Of a stretch of 64,000 nucleotides of DNA, positions 33,203-42,722 are shown piece after piece. Each line of letters begins with the position of its first letter. Position 1 is the stretch's first letter. Below the pieces are notes generated by a model that saw nothing but the letters and a program-made list of their open reading frames with translations, had not been told where the DNA came from and did not search any database. Source of the DNA: an uncultured Rothia sp. (GTDB taxonomy: Bacteria > Actinomycetota > Actinomycetes > Actinomycetales > Micrococcaceae); NCBI RefSeq assembly GCF_916715725.1, contig NZ_CAKAPD010000001.1, positions 62,001 to 126,000 of the forward strand, in the 5' to 3' direction. A program made the position numbers and the translations under genes.

Positions 33203-33994
33203 ATGGCACGCACCCAGCCCGTACCCCCGCCCGCCCACCCCACCGGGGCAACCCCGCCGCCAATCCCGAAGAAGTTCATTCCGCAGCACGTCGCCGTCGT
33301 CATGGACGGTAACGGCCGCTGGGCGAACGAACGCGGCCTGCCCCGCACCGAGGGCCACCGCGCCGGCGAGGCGGCACTGCTGGACGTTGTTGCGGGCGCT
33401 ATCGAAATGGGTATCCCGTATGTGACCGCCTACGCGTTCTCCACCGAAAACTGGAAGCGCTCACCCAGCGAAGTCGCGTTCATCATGCGTTTCTCCACCG
33501 AGGTGCTGCAGCGTCAGCTGGCAACCCTCAAGACCTGGGGTGTGCGCATCCGCTGGGCTGGCCGCCGACCCAAGCTGTGGAAGAACGTCATCGAAGAGCT
33601 CGAACACTGCGAGCGCGAAACCATCGACAACACCGTCTGCACCCTCACCATGTGCGTGAACTACGGCGGCCGCGCAGAAATCGCTGACGCGGCGGCAGCT
33701 ATCGCAGCGGACGCTGTGGCGGGCAAGATTAAGCCCGGCAACATTACCGAAAAGACCATCCAGAAGTACCTGGACGAGCCCGATCTGCCCGACGTTGACC
33801 TGTTCCTGCGTTCCTCCGGTGAGCAGCGCATCTCGAACTTCTTGCTCTGGCAGAGCGCCTACGCCGAGATGATTTTCATGAACGTGCTCTGGCCCGACGT
33901 TGACCGCCGCACCCTCTGGGAAGCTGTCGAAGAGTATGCGCGCCGCGACCGCCGCTACGGTGGCGCTGTCGACGCCGTCGCCAACGACAAGTAG
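33203..33994 (+). CDS. uppS: Isoprenyl transferase (undecaprenyl/decaprenyl diphosphate synthase)
   Basis: This 263-residue cis-prenyltransferase makes the polyprenyl diphosphate carrier for cell-wall synthesis. It has HVAVVMDGNGRWA with catalytic Asp35, the EGHRAG motif, and the C-terminal LFLRSSGEQRISNFLLWQSAYAE block. The first 22 residues are Pro-rich and variable. GAAAGG precedes the ATG. It lies between recO and pyrD. Whether the product is C50 or C55 cannot be told. Confidence 0.95.
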   Translation: MARTQPVPPPAHPTGATPPPIPKKFIPQHVAVVMDGNGRWANERGLPRTEGHRAGEAALLDVVAGAIEMGIPYVTAYAFSTENWKRSPSEVAFIMRFSTEVLQRQLATLKTWGVRIRWAGRRPKLWKNVIEELEHCERETIDNTVCTLTMCVNYGGRAEIADAAAAIAADAVAGKIKPGNITEKTIQKYLDEPDLPDVDLFLRSSGEQRISNFLLWQSAYAEMIFMNVLWPDVDRRTLWEAVEEYARRDRRYGGAVDAVANDK

Positions 33995-34063
33995 CGGCCC
34001 GGCAGACAGTCCCGGCTCATAGCCCCATAAACCACCCACACCCTCCAACACTAGGGAGAACAA

Positions 34064-35152
<1,089 letters not shown>

Positions 35153-35221
35153 AAGGTTTGCAGGCGGGAGCGTTATGCTCCCCGGCGCGCTGACATGGCG
35201 TGTTGACTCTGCGTGCTGAAT

Positions 35222-35267
35222 AGGGGCACCGTTCTCTACCCGTAGGGGTGGAGGCGGTGCCCCTTTT
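35222..35267 (+). terminator. Terminator of pyrD
   Basis: A 10-bp stem (35222-35231 with 35255-35264), with an inner CTCTACCC/GGGGTGGAG hairpin, is followed by TTTT and lies 70 bases after the pyrD stop. Confidence 0.88.
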
Positions 35268-35366
35268 GTATGCCTATTCAACATGTAAGGGGTGTGGTTG
35301 TGCTGGTATCTGAGGGAGGTGGCTGAAGCTTTACTTGAGATTCTGTTAGCGTTTGGTGTGTTGTGG

Positions 35367-35456
35367 ATTGCACTCTGACATGGAGCGATAGTACTATCAG
35401 AGTGGTGTAGCACCGACGATTGCACCATCACACTACACATTCAAAGGAGATTAAAC
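35367..35456 (+). promoter_or_regulatory. Palindrome-rich promoter region of the AIPR gene
   Basis: Several repeats cluster here: a perfect 12-base palindrome GATAGTACTATC (35387-35398), a flanking inverted pair CACTCTGA/TCAGAGTG (35371-35378 and 35397-35404), a hairpin GGTG-TAG-CACC (35404-35414) and two direct copies of GATTGCAC (35367-35374 and 35418-35425). AAAGGAG is placed before the ATG at 35457. This looks like an operator for tight control of a toxic product. The regulator is not encoded nearby, so self-binding is possible. Confidence 0.5.
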
Positions 35457-37475
35457 ATGAGTTCTAGCAGTGGCTATCAAAAGAATGCATTATTGAAATC
35501 TAGCATTAATAGTTTTGCAAGAAAATTCAATATATCTACCGGCAGTGAAGATGATTTGTTTGAATACTTTACTGGTTATGTCATTTCGTCAAAACATAGC
35601 GACTATGAAATACGCGACCCTAAATCTATCCATAATGGTGGAGCAAATGATCAGGGGATAGATTCAATAGCCATTATTATTAATGGAAAACTGGTAACAA
35701 AAACATCAGATATCGATAATTTTCAAAATTCAGGAAATGAATTAGATGTAAAATATATATTTATTCAGGCAAAGAATCAGCGAGATTATAAAGGTCTAAC
35801 CGCACATATCAGCAACTTTGCCGCAGGAGTTCAGTTTGCACTTAATCAAAACGGAATATCCAAAGAAGTTACGGGTAGTGCTTCTCAAAAATTCAAAGAT
35901 TTCATAGATTTAAAAGCAGAAATTGAAGATTTAGACAATCTAAAAAAGTTACCAGAAGTATATCTATATTTTGTTACGGCCGCTGATTCACACGCTGAGC
36001 AGTCTGTTCCGGCAGGAATGCTGGCAAAACGTGATGCAGCACTAAATTCGCTAAACAATATTTCAGGATTCTATAAAGTACACACGTACGAAATAGTAGG
36101 CCCTGAAAAACTGCTTGATATGTACAGGAAGCTTCATAATAGGTCAGAAGCTGTATTTGATGGGTCGACTTTGCAATCGTTTACGCCTGTAAAGGACGAT
36201 CAATCTGTTGAGAGCATTGATTTTGGATATCTGCCACTGGAAGAGTATCTGAAGATAATCCATGATGAAGATAACAGAATTAAGCCCAGTGTTTTTTATG
36301 ATAATGTTCGTAGTTATATAGGTGGAACAAAAATTAATAAGTCGATTAAAGATTCACTAAATAGTAATTCAGGAGGTCACCTGTTTTTTGCTCGTAATAA
36401 TGGAGTTACTATAATTACGGATGAGGCTGTTCGTCTCCCCAATAACAAGATGAAAATCACCAACTACAGCATTGTTAATGGCTGTCAGACGAGTCATATT
36501 CTGAGTGAATATTATAATGAGAGAATGAGTGAATTGAGAAAGTTTGAATCAAAAATCCCTTCATGTTACAGGGGAGGTCACCTTGACGATATAGACAAAG
36601 CACTGAAAGATGCTTTCAAAGAGGGTAAGATTACTCAGGATGAGTATTTTAGCATTGATGAAAATATTGTAAAATTCAAGGATCTTAATGAGCAAATTGA
36701 TAAGATGGTATCTTCTATATGCGTCCCGGTCAGAATTGTTAGTAGCTCAGATGAAGATGTGGTTTCAAGTATTACTGAGTCAACAAATAAGCAAAATGCT
36801 ATTAAGAATCTAAATCTTGAGTCGAGAACTCAATTCCATAAGAATCTGGAGGCCTATTTCAATGGAAGGTCTGACCAGAAGCTATTATATGAAAGGCTTG
36901 AAGGCTCCTCCAAGACAGATTATGAGTATGTGAATCTTGATTCCCTTATGAGAGCTTTTTGTAGCGTTTATCTGCGAGAACCTAACTTGGCTGCTCGTAG
37001 CCCGCAGACCATTAAGGGGTATCTCGAGTGTCCGGATACGGTGGAGGATAAGCGTAAAGTATTTTCTGCTTACCACAATAGAGCCTCCTACTATTTGGTC
37101 GCGAAAATGTATGCGGATTTATTGAATCGAACAAATGCAAAAAATATGAAGGATAAGGATGAGCGTAATAAAAATAAGCGATATAAGTGGCACATTTTAT
37201 ATGCGTTGTTTATCGAATTTATATCCTCTCTTAATAGTTCAAGTTGTGATGCAAGTTCGGTCGAAAGTATGCGTGTATACACGAGTGGCAAGAATGAAAA
37301 TGTTGTAAATAGGAACGTGGAGAAATATCTGTCTTCTGATTTTGACAGCTTCTATGTCAAAGCATATAACAGGTTAAATAAAGCTTTAGAGAAATTTGAG
37401 AGTAAGTATCCAGATGTCGAAAAAGGTGAGATTAGTAAAAATCGTAAATTAGTTGATTTTATTTCCGCAGTATAA
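35457..37475 (+). CDS. AIPR-family phage-resistance protein with Mrr-like nuclease signature
   Basis: This 672-residue protein carries the AIPR (abortive infection phage resistance) domain at about 240-560, with the blocks FFARNNGVTII (310-320) and NYSIVNGCQTSH (346-357). The first 130 residues contain GIDSIAIIING, with Asp69, followed by IFIQAKNQ, with Gln104 and Lys106. This D...QxK arrangement is that of Mrr-type PD-(D/E)xK nucleases. The gene is strikingly AT-rich and uses codons unlike its neighbours, so it was acquired. It stands alone between pyrD and a lipoprotein gene with its own terminator. Cleavage of foreign or host nucleic acid during infection is inferred, not shown. Confidence 0.8.
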   Translation: MSSSSGYQKNALLKSSINSFARKFNISTGSEDDLFEYFTGYVISSKHSDYEIRDPKSIHNGGANDQGIDSIAIIINGKLVTKTSDIDNFQNSGNELDVKYIFIQAKNQRDYKGLTAHISNFAAGVQFALNQNGISKEVTGSASQKFKDFIDLKAEIEDLDNLKKLPEVYLYFVTAADSHAEQSVPAGMLAKRDAALNSLNNISGFYKVHTYEIVGPEKLLDMYRKLHNRSEAVFDGSTLQSFTPVKDDQSVESIDFGYLPLEEYLKIIHDEDNRIKPSVFYDNVRSYIGGTKINKSIKDSLNSNSGGHLFFARNNGVTIITDEAVRLPNNKMKITNYSIVNGCQTSHILSEYYNERMSELRKFESKIPSCYRGGHLDDIDKALKDAFKEGKITQDEYFSIDENIVKFKDLNEQIDKMVSSICVPVRIVSSSDEDVVSSITESTNKQNAIKNLNLESRTQFHKNLEAYFNGRSDQKLLYERLEGSSKTDYEYVNLDSLMRAFCSVYLREPNLAARSPQTIKGYLECPDTVEDKRKVFSAYHNRASYYLVAKMYADLLNRTNAKNMKDKDERNKNKRYKWHILYALFIEFISSLNSSSCDASSVESMRVYTSGKNENVVNRNVEKYLSSDFDSFYVKAYNRLNKALEKFESKYPDVEKGEISKNRKLVDFISAV

Positions 37476-37485
37476 TTTAAATTGT

Positions 37486-37531
37486 AAATAGTGGAGTCCG
37501 AAATTTTAAATATTTTCGGACTCCACTATTT
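37486..37531 (+). terminator. Terminator of the AIPR gene
   Basis: A perfect 18-bp stem (37486-37503 with 37514-37531) is flanked by A and T runs and begins 10 bases after the stop. GC-rich host sequence resumes about 20 bases later. Confidence 0.93.
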
Positions 37532-37669
37532 ATTTAATTTGAACAGTCTCATCTTTCCAGAAGATAGGCCGCCACGCGCGCTGGGAGCAATGACAGTTTC
37601 CCAGCGCGCGCTCGCGCATAATGGAGATAAGCGGGAGACCATGCACTACAACGATGTGGAGGACCAACC

Positions 37670-38326
37670 ATGAACCCCAACATGCCGAACCGCCGCTCAA
37701 TGCTGACCGGAGGCACTCTCCTCAGCCTCAGCGCCCTACTCGCCGCCTGCGTGCCGCACGACATCACAACTGCAGGAGACGGATCCACAGCCTCCGGCAC
37801 GCCTGCCACCAGCAGCAGCTCAAGCAACAGCACCAGCAACAATGCCGGTAGCGGCGAATACCGCAAGGCCGATGCAAAGGGCCCCGCCCAGAACGTCCCC
37901 AAACCCAACGCCCCCGAAAACGGATACCGCGCAAAGACCCCCGACGGCATCCTCAAAACCATGGACGCCTGGAACCAATGGATTAACTACGGCGTGCAAA
38001 CCGGCGACTACAGCAAAGCACGCGAATTCCTCTCCACCTCAAACGACGGAGAACTCAAAATCTACCGCGAAATAGAAGCACTCTACCAGCGCGGCGGCTG
38101 GGTCATCGACGGCATCGAACACTTCGAACCCGAAGGCATACCCAGGACCGACGACCATCAAACCTACTACCTGAAAACCAGCCACGAATGGGACAAACAC
38201 ACCGAGGTAGAACCCGACGGCCGCCAAGAAACCTGGAGCAGCGACAAGGAAGAAGAGATCTACACATTCGCCCTCGAACACCGCGACGGCAGGTGGCAGA
38301 TCCTCTACTCCCGAATCGAAGCCTAA
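37670..38326 (+). CDS. DUF6318-family lipoprotein
   Basis: This 218-residue protein has a lipoprotein signal peptide with an Arg pair and lipobox LLAAC (lipidated Cys near residue 27). A Ser/Thr/Asn linker follows, then a domain starting YRKADAKGPAQNVPKPNAPE that matches DUF6318, an actinobacterial extracytoplasmic family with an NTF2-like feel (WNQWINYGVQTGDY). No function is assigned. GGAGGA precedes the ATG at 37670. The double arginine ahead of the hydrophobic stretch might allow Tat export. Confidence 0.8.
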   Translation: MNPNMPNRRSMLTGGTLLSLSALLAACVPHDITTAGDGSTASGTPATSSSSSNSTSNNAGSGEYRKADAKGPAQNVPKPNAPENGYRAKTPDGILKTMDAWNQWINYGVQTGDYSKAREFLSTSNDGELKIYREIEALYQRGGWVIDGIEHFEPEGIPRTDDHQTYYLKTSHEWDKHTEVEPDGRQETWSSDKEEEIYTFALEHRDGRWQILYSRIEA

Positions 38327-38361
38327 CCGTACCGGCGTCTAACCTCGATACATTCACCCAG

Positions 38362-38420
38362 AAGCCACATGTGTTTCGAAAAGCCACTAAAGAAGTAGCT
38401 TTTCGAAACACATGTGGCTT
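38362..38420 (+). terminator. 23-bp perfect inverted repeat after the lipoprotein gene
   Basis: Arms 38362-38384 and 38398-38420 are perfectly complementary over 23 bases with a 13-base loop, followed by TTTTCG. The stem is longer and less GC-rich than the other terminators in the window. It most likely terminates the DUF6318 gene. Confidence 0.75.
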
Positions 38421-38442
38421 TTCGCGTAAGAACATAAAAATA

Positions 38443-38475
38443 GGGGAGAGGCCTGAACCATCAGGACCTCTCCCC
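38443..38475 (-). terminator. Terminator of the DUF3043 gene
   Basis: A 14-bp stem (GGGGAGAGG-CCTGA with TCAGG-A-CCTCTCCCC) with an ACCA loop is followed on the minus strand by TATTTTTATG, 25 bases past the DUF3043 stop. Confidence 0.92.
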
Positions 38476-38499
38476 AAGCACCTACAAGGCACTAACGAC

Positions 38500-39129
38500 T
38501 TAGCGCGGGTACTCGCCGTACTTCACCATCGGAACCGGGCGGCGCATACGACGAATCATCATCATACGGTTAAACGCATACATGCCAGAACCGCGCTGAA
38601 CCTCGCCGAACTTCGCAATCAGCTTCTTCTTCAGGCTGCGCCACAAAATGAAGTAGTCAACAACCCACAGAATCATCAGCGCATACATTGCGTACACGGA
38701 ACCGTAATAAATCGGCGCCGCCGCAGAAGACGTACCAGACACACCCTGAGCAATCCAGCCACCAATGAGCAGAACCAGCAGCACAGCCAGCATGAAATCG
38801 CCAAGGTTACGGCGCGCATCCACATAATCACGGATATAACGGCGCTGCGCACCACGGTCCACGGCGGGCAGGTAACGCTGATCGCCACCCATCAACGCAT
38901 CATTCTGACGCTCACGAGCCTTCGCCATCGCCTCACGTTCACGAGCCTTCGCCTCCTTACGGTCATTAACAACCAGAGGCTGACGACGAGCCGCCTGCTG
39001 CTCCTTACGCGAAGGAGTAGGACGGCCCTTCTTCGGGGTGAACTTCGGATTAACCGGAGCCTGAGGCTCCTCTACAACCTGCGGCTGAACAGCTTCCGCT
39101 TCAGCCTTCTCTTTCTTACGACCAAACAC
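38500..39129 (-). CDS. DUF3043-family membrane protein
   Basis: This 209-residue protein has a charged, Lys/Arg/Gln-rich N-terminal half with PKFTPKKGRPTPSRKEQ, the RRYIRDYVDARRNLGDF motif near residue 95, and two hydrophobic helices (about 110-130 and 140-162), ending in a basic tail. It matches DUF3043, an actinobacterial family of unknown role. The start is GTG at 39129; homologues also begin MFGRKK. A TATGAT box lies 6 bases upstream, so the mRNA is probably leaderless and the adjacent GGGAGG is not used as a ribosome-binding site. Confidence 0.85.
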   Translation of the reverse strand: MFGRKKEKAEAEAVQPQVVEEPQAPVNPKFTPKKGRPTPSRKEQQAARRQPLVVNDRKEAKAREREAMAKARERQNDALMGGDQRYLPAVDRGAQRRYIRDYVDARRNLGDFMLAVLLVLLIGGWIAQGVSGTSSAAAPIYYGSVYAMYALMILWVVDYFILWRSLKKKLIAKFGEVQRGSGMYAFNRMMMIRRMRRPVPMVKYGEYPR

Positions 39130-39135
39130 CCTCCC

Positions 39136-39141
39136 ATCATA
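39136..39141 (-). promoter_or_regulatory. -10 box TATGAT, leaderless DUF3043 gene
   Basis: On the minus strand TATGAT ends 6 bases before the GTG start. Confidence 0.6.
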
Positions 39142-39243
39142 CCCGAACGGTACACATCAAACCCGCCCCCACAAGCCCACACCAGCAACTGAAACAACCC
39201 CAACCACCCGGCGGTTGGGGCCAAGGCGGGGACAAGGTGGGGG

Positions 39244-39249
39244 TAAGGT
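39244..39249 (+). promoter_or_regulatory. -10 box TAAGGT, leaderless dipeptidase gene
   Basis: TAAGGT ends 6 bases before the ATG at 39256, and no ribosome-binding site is present. Confidence 0.5.
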
Positions 39250-39255
39250 AGAAAC

Positions 39256-40650
39256 ATGACTACTGAATTCACCCACCACAGCGCCCTCAGCGCCGCCGTC
39301 ACTAAAAACTTCGAAGCAACCCTGCAGACCCTCACCGAGCTCGTCGCCATTCCCTCCATCGCCTGGGAATCGCACGACCTCACCCAGGTAGACCGCAGCG
39401 CCGAGGCAGTCGCCGCGCTCGCAACCAAGGCAGGCTTCAACAACGTACGCATCGAACGCGCCACCTACACCACCGCAGACGGCACCGAAAAGCAGGGCAT
39501 GCCCGCCGTCATCGCCTCCCGCCCCGCCGCAGAAGGCTACCCGACCATCCTGCTCTACGCCCACCACGACGTGCAGCCCGCCGGCGACCTCGACCTGTGG
39601 GACACCGACCCCTTCGTCGCAACCCGTAAGGGTGACCGCCTCTACGGACGCGGCGCAGCAGACGACAAGGCAGGCATCCTCGTGCACCTCGCCGCGCTCG
39701 CAGCCCTCAACGAAACTCTCGGCGAAGACTTCAAGCTCGGCGTAAAGCTCTTCATCGAGGGTGAAGAAGAGGCAGGCTCGCCCTCCTTCGTCTCCTTCCT
39801 CAACACCTACCGTGAAGAACTGTCCGCCGACTACATTGTCGTCGCAGACTCCGCCAACTGGCGCGCCGGCGTACCCGCCCTGACCACCAGCCTGCGCGGC
39901 GTCGCATCCGGCGACATCGAAGTACGCGTCGGCAGCCACGCCATCCACTCCGGCATGTTCGGCGGCCCCATGCTCGACGCCCACACCCTCATGGCGCAGC
40001 TACTCGCCACCCTGCACGACGCCACCGGCGCCGTAGCCGTCGAAGGCCTGCACCGCGCGCCCGAACCCGAACTCGAATACGCCGAAGCAGACTTCCGCAA
40101 CGATTCCGGCATCCTCGACACCGTACCCCTAGCAGGCACCGGTAGCGTTGCCTCCCGCCTGTGGACCCAGCCGGCAATCTCCGTCATCGGCATGGACATC
40201 CCCTCCATCGCAACCTCCTCCAACACCCTTGCCGTCGTATCCCGCGCACGCATCAGCACCCGCCTAGCACCCGGCGACAACCCCGAAAACGCACACCGCG
40301 CACTCGCCGAACACATCAAAGCACACGCACCCCACGGCGCGCAGGCGAACTACACCGCCGTTGACTCCGGCATGCCCTTCGCCACCGAAGTCGACGCAGA
40401 CGGCGCACAAACCGCCCTCGACGCAATGCGCGCCGCATGGGACGTCGAACCCGTGCAGACCGGCATGGGCGGCTCCATCCCGTTCATCTCCGACCTCAAG
40501 GACGTCTTCCCGCAGGCACAAATCCTCGTCACCGGCGTAGAAGACCCCGACACCCGCGCACACAGCGCCAACGAGTCCCTCTACATCCCGGACTTCAAGA
40601 ACGCAATCCTCGCGGAGGCGCTACTGCTCAGCGCACTCGGCGCTCGCTAA
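39256..40650 (+). CDS. M20-family dipeptidase
   Basis: This 464-residue cytoplasmic metallopeptidase should cleave dipeptides, as in the CNDP/M20F group. Metal-binding motifs are YAHHDVQPAGDLDLW near residue 98, GRGAADDKAG near 133 and GEEEAGSPS near 168, followed by the lid domain with VRVGSHAIHSGMFGG. Length and order are normal. It is transcribed divergently from the DUF3043 gene across 126 bases and ends in a strong terminator. Confidence 0.92.
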   Translation: MTTEFTHHSALSAAVTKNFEATLQTLTELVAIPSIAWESHDLTQVDRSAEAVAALATKAGFNNVRIERATYTTADGTEKQGMPAVIASRPAAEGYPTILLYAHHDVQPAGDLDLWDTDPFVATRKGDRLYGRGAADDKAGILVHLAALAALNETLGEDFKLGVKLFIEGEEEAGSPSFVSFLNTYREELSADYIVVADSANWRAGVPALTTSLRGVASGDIEVRVGSHAIHSGMFGGPMLDAHTLMAQLLATLHDATGAVAVEGLHRAPEPELEYAEADFRNDSGILDTVPLAGTGSVASRLWTQPAISVIGMDIPSIATSSNTLAVVSRARISTRLAPGDNPENAHRALAEHIKAHAPHGAQANYTAVDSGMPFATEVDADGAQTALDAMRAAWDVEPVQTGMGGSIPFISDLKDVFPQAQILVTGVEDPDTRAHSANESLYIPDFKNAILAEALLLSALGAR

Positions 40651-40660
40651 AAACATCCAC

Positions 40661-40704
40661 AAAAAGTGGGGGAGAAGGGTCACAAACCCCAACCCCCACT
40701 TTTT
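40661..40704 (+). terminator. Rho-independent terminator of the dipeptidase gene
   Basis: A perfect 12-bp stem (AAAAAGTGGGGG at 40661-40672 with 40693-40704) ends in a T run. Confidence 0.9.
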
Positions 40705-40884
40705 CGGTATCCTAGAAGCAGAATTACATGTCAAGCCCCCACGCAAACACTCACGCCCCCGGCGAACTATGCACACCCTAGGTTGTGCTCAGCTCCACCC
40801 GGCGCGTATCGTGAAGGCTAAAACGCCCACACGCACCCACACGCGGCGCACACGGGCAACCAACCAAACAAAAGGACAACACCA

Positions 40885-41238
40885 ATGAGCGAAACCACCA
40901 CCGAACTGCCGACCCACGGCGTCAACCTCACCGAAGTAGCACAGACCAAGGTCCGCACCCTCCTCGAACAGGAAGGCCGCACCGACCTGCGCCTGCGCAT
41001 CGCCGTCCAGCCCGGCGGCTGCTCCGGCCTCATCTACCAGCTCTACTTCGACGAGCGCGTCCTCGACGGCGACGCAGTCCGCAACTTCGACGGCGTAGAA
41101 GTCATCGTTGACAAGATGAGCGCACCCTACCTCGAAGGCTCCACCATCGACTTCGAAGACACCATCGAAAAGCAGGGCTTCTCCATCGACAACCCCAACG
41201 CAGCAGGCTCCTGCGCATGCGGTGACTCCTTCCACTAA
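40885..41238 (+). CDS. erpA: Iron-sulfur cluster insertion protein ErpA (A-type carrier)
   Basis: This 117-residue A-type carrier delivers iron-sulfur clusters to target enzymes. The three ligand cysteines are present: Cys46 in GGCSGLIYQL, and Cys110 and Cys112 in the terminal SCACGDSFH. AAAGGA lies upstream of the ATG. It is a single-gene unit far from the suf operon but functionally downstream of it. Confidence 0.95.
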   Translation: MSETTTELPTHGVNLTEVAQTKVRTLLEQEGRTDLRLRIAVQPGGCSGLIYQLYFDERVLDGDAVRNFDGVEVIVDKMSAPYLEGSTIDFEDTIEKQGFSIDNPNAAGSCACGDSFH

Positions 41239-41283
41239 ACCGAAGGCACCCACCACGCGCCACTAAAGCGCAACACACCTAAC

Positions 41284-41337
41284 AAACCCCCGTCTCGCAT
41301 ACTGCACCCAACCATGCAGATACGCGGCGGGGGTTTT
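41284..41337. terminator. Terminator after erpA
   Basis: Stem AAACCCCCG (41284-41292) pairs with CGGGGGTTT (41328-41336), with an inner CTGCA/TGCAG hairpin. It lies 45 bases past the erpA stop and ends exactly where the trpD promoter begins. Confidence 0.82.
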
Positions 41338-41342
41338 ACACT
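41337..41342 (+). promoter_or_regulatory. -10 box TACACT, leaderless trpD
   Basis: TACACT ends 6 bases before the ATG at 41349. There is no ribosome-binding site and no room for a trp attenuator. Confidence 0.6.
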
Positions 41343-41348
41343 TAACAC

Positions 41349-42422
41349 ATGACTACGCACGAAATCACCTGGAAATACATCCTCAACCAGCTCGTCAAAC
41401 ACCAAAACCTCACCGACACCGAAGTCGCCTGGGCAATGGACCACATCATGACCGGCCAAACCGAACAGCCCATCCTCGCATCCTTCCTCACCGCCCTCCA
41501 CTCCAAAGGCGAAACCCCCGAAGAACTCGGCGCACTCGCAGCCGGCATGATCGCCAAAGCCGAAACCGTCGACATCGACCCCCACGCCGTAGACATCGTC
41601 GGCACCGGCGGCGACCAGCAAAACACCGTCAACATCTCCACCATGGCTGCCCTCGTCATCGCAGGCACCGGCGCCACCGTCGTCAAGCACGGCAACCGCG
41701 CCTCCACCTCCAAATCCGGCTCCGCAGACGTCCTCGAAGCCCTCGGAATCCGCCTCGACATGCCCATTCCCGCAGTCGCCGAATGCGCTCGCGAGACCGG
41801 CATCACGTTCCTGTTTGCGATGACCTTCCACCCGGCAATGCGCCACGTGGGCCCGACCCGCCGCCTGCTGGGCATTCCGACCGCGTTTAACTACCTGGGT
41901 CCCATGACGAACCCGGCTCGCGTGAAGTCCTCGGCTATCGGTGTTGCTAACCCGGTCATGGCTGAGAAAATGGCTCACGTCTTCGCGGAGCGCGGTGATC
42001 ACGCCCTGATTTTCCGCGGTGATGACGGCCTGGATGAGCTGACCATCGCCACCACCAGCCGCCTGTGGGAGGCTGTAGACGGCGAACTGACCGAGTACCG
42101 TTTTGACCCGACCGAGTATGGTCTGCAGAACGCACCGCTGGAGCAGCTGCGTGGCGGCGACGCTGAGTACAACGCGGGCGTTTTCCGTGCCATTTTGGCG
42201 GGGGAGGGCGAGGCCCAGAAGAGCCCGCTGCGCGCTATTCACGACGCTGTGCTCATCAACGCGGCCGCAGGCCTAGTGGCGTACCGCCCGGTCAACGGTG
42301 AGAGCTTTGAGACCCGCTTCACTCAGGCTTTGGCTGATGCACGTGAATCTATTGCATCCGGTGCAGCGGAGCGTGTGCTCAACGCATGGGTAGAGTTCAG
42401 CGAAAAGCACGCAGAAGCGTAA
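41349..42422 (+). CDS. trpD: Anthranilate phosphoribosyltransferase
   Basis: This 357-residue enzyme joins anthranilate and PRPP in tryptophan synthesis. It has the PRPP-binding GTGGDQQNTVNIST near residue 84, KHGNRASTSKSGSADVLEALG near 113, and the family run NYLGPMTNPA. It stands alone, away from other trp genes, as is common in actinobacteria. Codon choice shifts from C-ending in the first third to more mixed in the rest, a minor oddity. Confidence 0.93.
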   Translation: MTTHEITWKYILNQLVKHQNLTDTEVAWAMDHIMTGQTEQPILASFLTALHSKGETPEELGALAAGMIAKAETVDIDPHAVDIVGTGGDQQNTVNISTMAALVIAGTGATVVKHGNRASTSKSGSADVLEALGIRLDMPIPAVAECARETGITFLFAMTFHPAMRHVGPTRRLLGIPTAFNYLGPMTNPARVKSSAIGVANPVMAEKMAHVFAERGDHALIFRGDDGLDELTIATTSRLWEAVDGELTEYRFDPTEYGLQNAPLEQLRGGDAEYNAGVFRAILAGEGEAQKSPLRAIHDAVLINAAAGLVAYRPVNGESFETRFTQALADARESIASGAAERVLNAWVEFSEKHAEA

Positions 42423-42444
42423 AGCTCCAGAAAATCGATAGTAG

Positions 42445-42500
42445 ACACCCGAGACGAACAGAGCGCACCGAAAGGTGTGGAGCTGGGGTCTCGGGTGTTT
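42445..42500 (+). terminator. Terminator of trpD
   Basis: An 11-bp stem (42445-42455 with 42488-42498), with an inner GCACC-GAAA-GGTGT hairpin, ends in TTT and starts 23 bases after the stop. Confidence 0.82.
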
Positions 42501-42568
42501 GTCGTTTAATGTGAGCCACTGAGGGGCATACTGAGGAGCCCAAAGGTTCGGAGCATTGGAGCGCGCAG

Positions 42569-42668
42569 CTGGGTGCCAAGAAAGGCGTGAGGCGCGCGGA
42601 GCCTGAGCAATGGACGAGAACAGCGTAATTGCATCACGAGGAGCGCAGGTTCGACCCGCGCCACCCAG
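42569..42668 (+). other. tRNA-like or structured RNA remnant
   Basis: CTGGGTG (42569-42575) and CACCCAG (42662-42668) are perfectly complementary 7-base arms like an acceptor stem. Just inside the right arm lies GCGCAGG-TTCGA-CCCGCGC, similar to a T arm but with a 5-base loop and an A-C mismatch. No acceptable D or anticodon arm can be drawn. It could be a decayed tRNA or an unrelated structured RNA. The surrounding 42423-42955 gap (533 bases) holds no ordinary gene. Confidence 0.3.
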
Positions 42669-42722
42669 AGCGCTAAAAGCATCGGTGAGTATCCGGTGGG
42701 GTAGTGAAAAATAGGTCTACTT

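Noticed and set aside
35300..37545. A prophage or transposon carrying the AIPR gene
   Set aside because: No integrase, transposase, terminal inverted repeats or duplicated target site could be found at the borders.
42561..42673. A functional tRNA in the trpD-nfeD gap
   Set aside because: Only the acceptor-like arms and an imperfect T arm can be drawn; there is no valid D arm or anticodon arm.
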